Assembly: GCA_036377075.1 (NCBI GenBank)
Contig: DASUZB010000254.1
Coordinates: 1-14,231, forward strand
Direction of reading: 5' to 3'
Length of the DNA: 14,231 nucleotides
Source of the DNA: DASUZB01 sp036377075
Lineage (GTDB): Bacteria > Actinomycetota > CALGFH01
The translations under genes and the position numbers were made by a program. Positions 1-6,288 of this stretch are shown in pieces. The notes beneath the pieces are model-generated. The model saw only the letters and a list, made by a program, of their open reading frames with translations, was not told the DNA's origin and searched no databases. How positions within the stretch are numbered: position 1 is the first letter of the stretch; every line of letters begins with the position of its first letter.

Positions 1-1176
1 GCGGTCGAGATGCGCGCCGCGGGCGTGCCTTGGCGCGCCGAGATCCACGACGCCCTCCTGGCCGAGCTGCTGGGACCGCGGCCGGCACCCGGCCGGCGCC
101 CGGCGCGCCTGGCCGAGCTGGCCGAGCGGCTCGCCGAGCGCATCGGCGAGCTGCTCGGCCGGGAGGTCAACCCGGACTCCCCCGCCCAGGTGCTCGCCGC
201 CCTCGAGGCCCGCGGCGTCGAGGTCGCCTCGACGCGCTCGTGGGAGCTGCGCCGCGTCGACCATCCGGCCGCGCCGCTCCTGCTGGCCTACAAGGAGCTG
301 GCGCGGCTGCACGCGGCCCACGGCTGGGCCTGGCTGGACGCCTGGGTGCGGGACGGCCGCCTCCACCCGGAGTGGGTGCCAGGCGGGGTGGTGTCCGGCC
401 GCTGGGCGACCCGCGGCGGCGGCGCGCTGCAGATCCCCGTGCAGCTGCGCCGCGCGGTGGTCGCCGACCCGGGCTGGACCCTGGTGGTGGCGGACGCCGG
501 CCAGCTCGAACCGAGGGTGCTCGCCGCCATGTCCGGTGACCGGGGCCTGGTCAGGGCGGCGGGCGCCGGCGACCTCTACGCCGCCCTCGCCGCCGAGGCG
601 TTCGCGCACGACCGGGCGCGGGCGAAGGTCGCGCTGCTCGCCGCGATGTACGGGCAGACGAGCGGCGAGGCCGGCCAGCTCCTCGGGGTGCTGCGGCGCC
701 GCTTCCCCGACGCGGTCGGGCTGGTCGAGGCGGCCGCCCGCAGCGGCGAGCGCGGCGAGCTGGTGCGCTCGCGGCTCGGCCGGACCTGCATGCCCCCGTC
801 GCCGGCCTGGCGGGAGCTGGCCGCCCAGGCGGGCAGCGCCGGCGTCGACGAGACCGAGCAGGCGCGGGCGCGCCGGGCGGTGCGGGACCGGGGGCGCTTC
901 ACCCGCAACTTCGTGGTCCAGGCGAGCGCGTCCGACTGGGCGCTGGTCCTGCTGGCGGCGCTGCGGCACCGGCTCGCCAGCCTGCCGGCAGGCCCGGAGC
1001 TGGTCTTCTTCCAGCACGACGAGGTGCTGGTCCACTGCCCCGAGGAGGCCGCGGCGGAGGTGACCGGGGCGGTCGCCGAGGCCGCCGAGGAAGCCTGCCG
1101 GCTGGTCTTCGGCGCCACCCCGGTGCGCTTCCCGCTCGACGTCGGCGTGGTCGGCTGCTACGCCGACGCCAAGTAG
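1..1176 (+). CDS. Bifunctional 3'-5' exonuclease/DNA polymerase (polymerase A family), 5'-truncated by window edge
   Basis: The reading frame is open to base 1, so the true start lies outside the window; the first ATG is at 10. Numbering from that ATG, the fragment holds the family A polymerase motifs: motif A as DAGQLEPR (Asp162, metal-binding), the fingers helix motif B as RARAKVALLAAMYG (Lys206, Tyr214) and motif C as FFQHDEVLVH (Asp337). The stretches VVSGRWATRGGGALQIP and GRFTRNFVVQ are typical of the actinobacterial stand-alone exonuclease/polymerase of roughly 550-600 residues, which is distinct from full-length PolA. The missing N-terminus should hold the degenerate exonuclease domain. 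It likely acts in DNA repair synthesis in the cytoplasm, but its precise cellular role is poorly known. The gene ends at a TAG 191 bp before the next start. Family assignment is firm; role is inference. Confidence 0.88.
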   Translation, partial: AVEMRAAGVPWRAEIHDALLAELLGPRPAPGRRPARLAELAERLAERIGELLGREVNPDSPAQVLAALEARGVEVASTRSWELRRVDHPAAPLLLAYKELARLHAAHGWAWLDAWVRDGRLHPEWVPGGVVSGRWATRGGGALQIPVQLRRAVVADPGWTLVVADAGQLEPRVLAAMSGDRGLVRAAGAGDLYAALAAEAFAHDRARAKVALLAAMYGQTSGEAGQLLGVLRRRFPDAVGLVEAAARSGERGELVRSRLGRTCMPPSPAWRELAAQAGSAGVDETEQARARRAVRDRGRFTRNFVVQASASDWALVLLAALRHRLASLPAGPELVFFQHDEVLVHCPEEAAAEVTGAVAEAAEEACRLVFGATPVRFPLDVGVVGCYADAK

Positions 1177-1198
1177 CACCGCGCCCGGCCGCGCGGAT

Positions 1199-1227
1199 TC
1201 CCAGCCACGCCACAGGCACTTCACAGC
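1199..1227 (+). promoter_or_regulatory. Three 11-bp-phased TCACAG-type half-sites upstream of the HtrA-like gene
   Basis: Three 7-bp half-sites occur with exact 4-bp spacers: TCCCAGC at 1199-1205, CCACAGG at 1210-1216 and TCACAGC at 1221-1227. A further TCACAGG at 1253-1259 is out of phase (32 bp from the last). Direct repeats of TCACAGC with 4-bp spacers are the known binding pattern of M. tuberculosis PhoP, an OmpR-family regulator. The array lies about 140 bp upstream of the protease start. I infer a binding site for one or both nearby response regulators. No convincing -10 hexamer was found downstream. Confidence 0.5.
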
Positions 1228-1272
1228 CCGCCCCAAGCCGGCGGGTCCACCCTCACAGGTGTCGCCGGGCGA

Positions 1273-1294
1273 CGCTCGCTGCCTGAAGCGAGCG
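1273..1294 (+). terminator. Strong hairpin in the polymerase/HtrA intergenic region (terminator or leader structure)
   Basis: A perfect 8-bp inverted repeat, CGCTCGCT / AGCGAGCG, encloses a 6-nt loop. There is no T-tract, so it is not a classical intrinsic terminator. It lies 97 bp after the polymerase stop and 73 bp before the protease start. It could end the upstream transcript or be a leader element of the protease mRNA. The structure is certain; its function is not. Confidence 0.35.
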
Positions 1295-1356
1295 AGGCCC
1301 ACCGGCGGCATGCTCGTCCGCCAGGGGTGGTACTCGAGTGAGCACCCCGGCGAAAC

Positions 1357-1362
1357 GGAGGG
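1357..1362 (+). promoter_or_regulatory. Ribosome binding site of the HtrA-like gene
   Basis: GGAGGG lies 5 nt before the ATG at 1368. This supports the ATG over the in-frame GTG at 1338, which lies upstream of this site and lacks its own Shine-Dalgarno sequence. Confidence 0.7.
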
Positions 1363-1367
1363 ACCAT

Positions 1368-2579
1368 ATGAGCAGCTTCGACAGTCCTGGCGGCGGCGAC
1401 GAGCCGCACGGCGGCGGGCCCGCCTGGGGCAGCCCGCCGCAGCCCGCCGGCGGCCCGGGCGGCCGACCGCGCCGCGACCGCCTGCGCCTGGCGCTGGCGC
1501 TGCTGGTGACCGCGGTGCTCGCCGGGACGATCGGCGGCGGCATCGTCGCCGCGCAGCACGGCCTTGAGGCCGCGGCCGCCGCCGGCGGGCCGCCGGTCGC
1601 CGCCAGCCCGGCGCCGGTGGCCGCGACCACCAGCGACGCGCGGGCGGCGCTGGCCAAGATCACCCCGTCGGTGGTCACCATCAACACCACCATCGAGGGC
1701 GGCGGCCCGTTCGGGCGCGGCGGCGGCAGCGGCGCCGGCACCGGCATCATCGTCGGCGCCTCCGGCGAGGTGGTCACCAACGCCCACGTGGTGGCGAACG
1801 CCGGCACCATCCGGGTGCAGGTCCCCGGCCACAACGGCACGGTGACGGCGCGGGTGGTCGGCTCCGACGCCAGCGCCGACCTGGCCCTGCTGCGCCTGTC
1901 GGGCGTGTCCGACCTGCCGGTCGCCACCTTCGCGGCGAGCTCGACCGTGCACGTGGGCGACCCCGTGCTAGCGGTGGGCAACGCCGAGGGCTACGGGGGC
2001 GCGCCGACGGTCACCGAGGGGATCATCTCGGCGCTGGACCGTGACCTCCCTTCCGACTCGGACGCCTCCGGCCCGCTCCGCGGCCTGCTGCAGACCGACG
2101 CGGCGCTCAACCCGGGCAACAGCGGCGGCGCGCTGGTGGACACGGCCGGCCGGGTGGTCGGCGTGACCACCGCGGTCGCCGGCGGGCAGCGCGGCACGCA
2201 GGCGCAGAGCATCGGCTTCGCGATCCCCAGCGACACGGTCACCAAGGCGCTGCCCGACCTGCGGTCGGGCCGCCGCGTCGGGCCCAGCGCCAACGCCAGC
2301 CCGACCGCGTTCCTCGGCGTGGAGCTGACCGACAGCGGCGCCTCGGGGGCGCAGGTCGGCGCCGTCGAACCAGGGTCGCCGGCCGACGGCGCCGGCCTGC
2401 GGGCCGGCGACGTGATCACCAGCGCCGACGGCAGCGACGTCGGCGGCGCGGCCGACCTGCGGGCGGTGATCGCCAAGCACAAGCCGGGCGACCGCATCAG
2501 CCTGAGCTGGCGGCCGGGCGGGCAAGGACAGACCAGGACGGCGACGGTCCGGCTCGCCAGCCGGCCGACGACGGGATGA
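1368..2579 (+). CDS. HtrA/DegP-like membrane-anchored S1C serine protease with C-terminal PDZ domain
   Basis: The 403-residue product has a Gly/Pro-rich cytoplasmic N-terminus (1-35), one membrane segment (about 39-62), a trypsin-like domain (about 90-295) and a PDZ domain (about 315-398). The catalytic triad is visible: His140 in VVTNAHVV, Asp171 in SADLALLRL and Ser252 in LNPGNSGGAL. It should sit on the outer face of the cytoplasmic membrane and degrade or chaperone misfolded envelope proteins. The PDZ domain (FLGVEL through GLRAGDVITSADG) probably binds substrate C-termini. It is followed after 13 nt by a SHOCT protein and sits next to two two-component systems. Mycobacterial PepD, next to MprAB, is a comparable arrangement. 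The upstream half-site array suggests control by the neighbouring regulators. The family is secure; orthology to PepD is not shown. Confidence 0.93.
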   Translation: MSSFDSPGGGDEPHGGGPAWGSPPQPAGGPGGRPRRDRLRLALALLVTAVLAGTIGGGIVAAQHGLEAAAAAGGPPVAASPAPVAATTSDARAALAKITPSVVTINTTIEGGGPFGRGGGSGAGTGIIVGASGEVVTNAHVVANAGTIRVQVPGHNGTVTARVVGSDASADLALLRLSGVSDLPVATFAASSTVHVGDPVLAVGNAEGYGGAPTVTEGIISALDRDLPSDSDASGPLRGLLQTDAALNPGNSGGALVDTAGRVVGVTTAVAGGQRGTQAQSIGFAIPSDTVTKALPDLRSGRRVGPSANASPTAFLGVELTDSGASGAQVGAVEPGSPADGAGLRAGDVITSADGSDVGGAADLRAVIAKHKPGDRISLSWRPGGQGQTRTATVRLASRPTTG

Positions 2580-2592
2580 CGAGGAGGACGCC

Positions 2593-2979
2593 ATGCGAGG
2601 TCCCTACCCGCCGGACAGGTACTGGATGGGCGGCCCGCCGTTCTGGCTCGAGCTGATCGGCTGGCTGCTGTTCCTGGCGCTGCTGGCGGCCGCCGTGGCG
2701 CTGGTGGTCTGGACGATCCTGCGGCTCACCGGCCGCCGCGGCGGTGCCGCCGGCGGCCCACCCCCCGGCTGGTCACCGGAATGGTCGCGGCCGGCGCCCG
2801 ACCCGGCGCTGCAGGCGGTGCGGCTGCGCTACGCGCAGGGGGAGCTCACCCCCGAGCAGTACGCGCGGCTGGTCCACGACCTCGGCGGTCAGGTGCCGGG
2901 CCCGCCCTCCCCGCCCCCGGGCCCGGCACCCGGCCCCTCACCCGACGCCCCGACCACGCCTGGCCCCGGCCGGGCGTAG
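2593..2979 (+). CDS. Small single-pass membrane protein with SHOCT domain
   Basis: The 128-residue product starts with a short Pro/Gly-rich segment, then a hydrophobic helix at about 17-44 (FWLELIGWLLFLALLAAAVA). A SHOCT motif follows at about 73-98 (LRYAQGELTPEQYARLVHDL), and the tail is Pro/Gly-rich and low-complexity. SHOCT is a short C-terminal oligomerisation-type domain found in many small bacterial membrane proteins; no enzymatic role is implied. A strong Shine-Dalgarno GAGGAGG at 2581-2587 precedes the ATG by 5 nt. The 13-nt gap from the protease stop indicates co-transcription, so it may be an accessory membrane partner of the protease. That link is inference from context only. Confidence 0.8.
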   Translation: MRGPYPPDRYWMGGPPFWLELIGWLLFLALLAAAVALVVWTILRLTGRRGGAAGGPPPGWSPEWSRPAPDPALQAVRLRYAQGELTPEQYARLVHDLGGQVPGPPSPPPGPAPGPSPDAPTTPGPGRA

Positions 2980-3040
2980 GGCGGAGCGCCGACCGGGATC
3001 ACGCCGACGGGCGGGGAGGCGGGGGGCTGCCCGGCCCGGG

Positions 3041-4624
3041 TCAGGGGGAGCGAAGCTGGCCGTCGCCGGCCCGGTCGGCCGGCGGCGGCCGGCCGTCGCC
3101 GTTGGTCGTGGCCGACCCGGCCAGCAGGGGCAGCTCGACGCGGAAGACGGCGCCGTCCCCGGGGGTGGAGCGCACCAGCGCCCGGCCGCCGTGGGCGGTG
3201 GCGATCGCCGCCACGATCGCCAGGCCGAGCCCGGAGCCGCCCTCGCGGCCGTGCTCCGCCGGGGCGCGCGAGCGGGAGCTGTCGGCCCGGTAGAAGCGCT
3301 CGAAGACCCGCTCGGCCTGCTCCATGGTCAGGCCGGGACCGTCGTCGGCCACCTCCACCACGCCGGTGCCGTCCTGCGACCACACCCGCACGCGCGCCGG
3401 GGTGCCCCCCGGCGTGTGGGCGCGGACGTTGCCGAGCAGGTTGTCGACCACCTGCCGCAGCCGGTCCTGGTCGCCGAGCACCTCCACCGAGTCGGTGAGG
3501 CCGATTCCAAGCTCCAGCGGCCGCCCCGGCTCGACCGCCCTGGCGGCCTCGACCGCCTCGGTGACCACCGCCCCGAGGTCGACCGGGTGGCGCTCCAGCG
3601 GGCGGCCCTGGTCCAGCCGCGCCAGCAGCAGCAGGTCGTCGACCAGGCCGCCCATCCGGGCCGCCTCGCTCTCGATCCGGCGCAGCAGCCGCGGCAGGTC
3701 CTCCGGGTGCCGGTCGGCGCCGCGGCGGAACAGCTCGGCGTAGGCCCGGATCGCCGCCAGCGGCGTGCGCAGCTCGTGCGAGGCGTCGCCGGCGAAGCGC
3801 CGCAGCCGTTCCTCGGACTGGCGCAGGCGGGCCTCCGACGCCTGCCGCTCGGCGAAGGCCGCCTCGATCTGGCCGAGCATCAGGTTGAGCGCCTGGCCGA
3901 GGCGGCCGACCTCGGTGTCCGGCTCCGAGCGGGCCACCCGCCTGCTGAGGTCGCCCCTGGCGATGGTCGCCGCGGTCGCGCTGATGTCGTCGAGCGGCCG
4001 TAGGCCGAGCCGGACCAGCCACAGCCCGGCGGCGACGGCCAGGGCCAGCACCGTCGCCGTCACCAGCGCCTCGACCAGCAGCAGCCGCCGCAGGGTGGCG
4101 CTCACGTCGCCCAGCGGCAGGGCCAGCAGCAGGGTGCCTCCGCCGAACCCGAACGGCGAGACCCGTACGCGGTAGGAGGGCCCGCCGCGCTCGACGGCTG
4201 GGACGTTGAGGTGGGCGACCAGGTCCCGCCCGGAGGCCCCCGGGCCGGGGCTGAGGGCGGCGAGGCGGTCGGGCAACCGCGGGCTGGACGGCTGCCCGTA
4301 ACTGCCGTACCCGCCGGGCACGTCGACCGGGTCGCCGTCGGGGTCGCGCCACTCCACGAACACCCCGGGGGCGACCTGGCTGAGCTGCCGCAGGTAGCGC
4401 GGGTCGACCCCGTGGCCGCCGAGGCCGGGCGCCGCCCGCTCGATGCTCGCCGAGGCGGCGTCGAGCTGCTGGTCGACGCGGCCGAGCAGGAACGAGCGCA
4501 GCGCCGCGTAGGTGGCCAGGTCGGCGACTGCCAGGCCGAAGAAGAGCAGCGCCAGCACCAGCGCCAGCAGGCGGCCCCGCAGCGACAGCGGCCGCGGTGG
4601 CCATGGCGGCCCCGCCCGCCTCAC
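3041..4624 (-). CDS. Sensor histidine kinase of pair 1 (HAMP-HisKA-HATPase)
   Basis: The start is a GTG (4624-4622) overlapping the TGA of the upstream regulator gene as GTGA, giving 527 residues and implying translational coupling. A longer in-frame reading exists upstream but runs antiparallel to nothing real; it is the regulator gene in the wrong frame. Domains: TM1 about 16-42, an extracytoplasmic sensor region of about 135 residues, TM2 about 178-207, HAMP about 205-258, and a dimerisation/phosphoacceptor helix with His283 in DASHELRTPLAA. The ATPase domain has an N box (Asn395, Asn399), G1 DDGPG (427-431), an F box FERFYRAD and G2 GSGLGLAI (463-470). All catalytic boxes are intact. It should autophosphorylate and pass phosphate to the co-encoded regulator. 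The signal is unknown; the sensor loop has no recognised fold. It is a clear paralogue of the kinase at 6289. Confidence 0.93.
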   Translation of the reverse strand: MRRAGPPWPPRPLSLRGRLLALVLALLFFGLAVADLATYAALRSFLLGRVDQQLDAASASIERAAPGLGGHGVDPRYLRQLSQVAPGVFVEWRDPDGDPVDVPGGYGSYGQPSSPRLPDRLAALSPGPGASGRDLVAHLNVPAVERGGPSYRVRVSPFGFGGGTLLLALPLGDVSATLRRLLLVEALVTATVLALAVAAGLWLVRLGLRPLDDISATAATIARGDLSRRVARSEPDTEVGRLGQALNLMLGQIEAAFAERQASEARLRQSEERLRRFAGDASHELRTPLAAIRAYAELFRRGADRHPEDLPRLLRRIESEAARMGGLVDDLLLLARLDQGRPLERHPVDLGAVVTEAVEAARAVEPGRPLELGIGLTDSVEVLGDQDRLRQVVDNLLGNVRAHTPGGTPARVRVWSQDGTGVVEVADDGPGLTMEQAERVFERFYRADSSRSRAPAEHGREGGSGLGLAIVAAIATAHGGRALVRSTPGDGAVFRVELPLLAGSATTNGDGRPPPADRAGDGQLRSP

Positions 4625-5325
4625 GCCCCGCCCTCCTCGCTCGGCGGCAGCCGCAGGCAGTAGCCGACCAGGCGGACGGTGTGGATCAGCGGCGGGCCGG
4701 TGCGGTCCAGCTTGCGCCGCAGGTAGCTGACGAACGTCTCGACCACGTTCTCGTCGCCGTCGAAGTCGAGGTCCCAGACGTGGTCGAGGATCTGCGCCTT
4801 GGACAGCACCTGCCGCGGGTTGCGCATCAGGTAGCGCAGCAGCCGGAACTCGGTGGCGGTCAGGTGGATCCTGGTGCCCGCGCGGAAGACCTCGTGGGCG
4901 CGCTCGTCGAGCACCAGGTCGGCGAAGCGCAGCACCCCGTCGGCCTCGGTGTCCGGCCGGCTGCGGCGCAGCACCGTGCGGACGCGGGCGATCACCTCTT
5001 CGAGGCTGAACGGCTTGGTGACGTAGTCGTCGCCGAGGTCGAGCCCGCTGAGCTTGTCCTCGGTGGCGTCCTTGGCCGTGAGGAACAGCACCGGCGTGCG
5101 GTCCCCGCCGGCGCGCAGCCGCCGGGCGACCTCGAAGCCGTCCAGGTCGGGCAGCATCACGTCCAGGACGATGAAGTCGGGCCGGAAGGACGCCGCCGCG
5201 GCCAGCGCCGCCCGGCCGCTGGCCGCCTCCTCGACCTCGAAGCCCTGGTAGCGCAAGGCGGTCGCCACCACGTCGGTGATCGACCCCTCGTCGTCCACCA
5301 CCAGCACCCGGGCCGTGGCCGCCAC
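4621..5325 (-). CDS. OmpR/PhoP-family response regulator of pair 1
   Basis: The 234-residue product has a receiver domain with acidic pair Asp11/Asp12, phosphoacceptor Asp55 in FIVLDVMLPD, Thr83 and Lys104 in YVTKPF. A winged-helix DNA-binding domain follows (about 133-228) with LSKAQILDHVW and VSYLRRKLD, resembling M. tuberculosis PhoP. The start is a GTG at 5325 with only a weak Shine-Dalgarno. It overlaps the kinase gene by 4 nt. The loop before Tyr101 reads LGDDYVTKP, one residue shorter than the usual GxDDY form and than its paralogue, which has LGGDDYVTKP. A PhoP-box-like repeat about 50 bp upstream suggests autoregulation or cross-regulation by the paralogue. Family certain; target genes inferred. 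Confidence 0.93.
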   Translation of the reverse strand: MAATARVLVVDDEGSITDVVATALRYQGFEVEEAASGRAALAAAASFRPDFIVLDVMLPDLDGFEVARRLRAGGDRTPVLFLTAKDATEDKLSGLDLGDDYVTKPFSLEEVIARVRTVLRRSRPDTEADGVLRFADLVLDERAHEVFRAGTRIHLTATEFRLLRYLMRNPRQVLSKAQILDHVWDLDFDGDENVVETFVSYLRRKLDRTGPPLIHTVRLVGYCLRLPPSEEGGA

Positions 5326-5361
5326 CGCACCGCCCCCGATCGGTTCCCGCCTGACCTTCCC

Positions 5362-5367
5362 AGTATC
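5362..5367 (-). promoter_or_regulatory. Candidate -10 element for regulator 1
   Basis: On the minus strand GATACT (5367-5362) resembles the TATAAT -10 consensus. It lies 8 bp downstream of the repeat box and about 37 bp upstream of the GTG start. The box occupies the place of a -35 element, as expected for a promoter directly activated by an OmpR-family protein. No TTGACA-like -35 is present. Confidence 0.35.
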
Positions 5368-5375
5368 CTCGCGGA

Positions 5376-5393
5376 GCTGTGCGCCGGCTGTGA
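5376..5393 (-). promoter_or_regulatory. PhoP-box-like direct repeat upstream of regulator 1
   Basis: Reading the minus strand from 5393, the sequence is TCACAGC-CGGC-GCACAGC: two 7-bp half-sites differing at one base, with a 4-bp spacer. The first half-site equals the published consensus of the M. tuberculosis PhoP box. The site sits immediately upstream of the candidate -10 of regulator 1. Binding by either local regulator is inferred. Confidence 0.6.
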
Positions 5394-5425
5394 GGCGGCC
5401 TGGCCGAAGCGCGCCAGCCCCGGGC

Positions 5426-5454
5426 GCTCAGGAGATTCACAGGCGGGCTTCAGG
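5426..5454 (+). promoter_or_regulatory. Three 11-bp-phased half-sites upstream of regulator 2
   Basis: On the plus strand, GCTCAGG (5426-5432), TCACAGG (5437-5443) and CTTCAGG (5448-5454) are spaced by exactly 4 bp. All share CAGG at the end and so match the pattern at 1199-1227 and 5376-5393, though more loosely. The array lies about 104 bp upstream of the regulator 2 start. No clear -10 is visible between them. Confidence 0.42.
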
Positions 5455-5547
5455 CTGCTCGAAGGAGCGGGACCGAAGCTGGTGTCCGGGCCTCGGCACT
5501 ACCGGGAGGGCGGCAGCGTGCGACCATGGTCTTCGGAGGGTGGACGC

Positions 5548-5553
5548 AGGAGG
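5548..5553 (+). promoter_or_regulatory. Ribosome binding site of regulator 2
   Basis: AGGAGG lies 5 nt before the ATG at 5559. It decides the start against an in-frame ATG at 5526, which would add 11 residues not typical of receiver domains. Confidence 0.75.
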
Positions 5554-5558
5554 TCGCG

Positions 5559-6287
5559 ATGAGTGCGCCGGCCATGCCGGATGGGCGGCGGCAGCCGGAG
5601 GCGCGGCTCCTCGTGGTCGAGGACGAGCCCGACATCCTGGAGCTGCTGGCGGCGAGCCTGCGCTACGCCGGCTTCGAGGTCGCCGCCGCGACCGGTGGCT
5701 TCGAGGCGCTCCGCGCCGTCGAGCGCGCCCGCCCCGACCTGGTCGTGCTCGACGTGATGCTGCCCGACCTCGGCGGCTTCGAGGTCGCCAGGCGGCTGCG
5801 CGCCGGGGGCGGCCGTATCCCGGTGCTGTTCCTGACCGCCCGCGACGCCACCGAGGACAAGGTGACCGGCCTGACCCTGGGCGGCGACGACTACGTCACC
5901 AAGCCGTTCAGCCTCGAAGAGGTGATCGCGCGCATCAGGGCGGTGCTGCGCCGCACCTCGGCCAGCCCGCCCGCGCCGCCACCGGCGCGCCTGCGGGTCG
6001 CCGACCTGGAGCTGGACGAGGAGAGCCACGAGGTGTGGCGTGCCGGCAGCCGGGTGCAGCTGTCGCCGACCGAGTTCAAGCTGCTGCGCTACCTGATGGC
6101 CAACGCCGGGCGGGTCCTCTCCAAGGCCCAGATCCTCGACCACGTGTGGAACTACGACTTCCGCGGCGACAGCGGCATCGTCGAGTCGTACGTCTCCTAC
6201 CTCCGCCGCAAGGTCGACACCGTCGAGCCGCGGCTGCTGCACACGATCAGGAGCGTCGGGTACGTGCTGCGGCTGCCGGACCCCTGA
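5559..6287 (+). CDS. OmpR/PhoP-family response regulator of pair 2
   Basis: The 242-residue product has a receiver domain with Glu21/Asp22, phosphoacceptor Asp65 in LVVLDVMLPD, Thr93 and Lys115 in DDYVTKPF. A Pro-rich linker (about 135-143) leads to a winged-helix domain with LSKAQILDHVWNYDF and VESYVSYLRRKVD, very like M. tuberculosis PhoP. It is closely similar to regulator 1 across both domains, including the DATEDK segment and the helix SLEEVIAR, so the two are paralogues. It is followed after one base by its kinase (TGA-G-ATG), which implies translational coupling. It probably binds the 11-bp-phased repeats in its own upstream region. Family certain; naming it PhoP would overreach. Confidence 0.94.
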   Translation: MSAPAMPDGRRQPEARLLVVEDEPDILELLAASLRYAGFEVAAATGGFEALRAVERARPDLVVLDVMLPDLGGFEVARRLRAGGGRIPVLFLTARDATEDKVTGLTLGGDDYVTKPFSLEEVIARIRAVLRRTSASPPAPPPARLRVADLELDEESHEVWRAGSRVQLSPTEFKLLRYLMANAGRVLSKAQILDHVWNYDFRGDSGIVESYVSYLRRKVDTVEPRLLHTIRSVGYVLRLPDP

Positions 6288-6288
6288 G

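Noticed and set aside
447..455. Possible mobile element or phage origin for the region because of the polymerase gene.
   Set aside because: The polymerase is the chromosomal actinobacterial type; no integrase, transposase, attachment site or composition break is visible.
3041..5440. A 799-codon minus-strand frame appearing to fuse an unknown N-terminus to kinase 1.
   Set aside because: Its first 272 codons overlap regulator 1 in the wrong frame and are low-complexity Arg/Gly/Ala; the GTG at 4624 with GTGA overlap is the sensible kinase start.
4597..5562. Long plus-strand frame opposite kinase 1 and regulator 1.
   Set aside because: It is antisense to two well-supported genes and its translation is Arg/Gln/Val-rich noise typical of GC-rich antisense frames.
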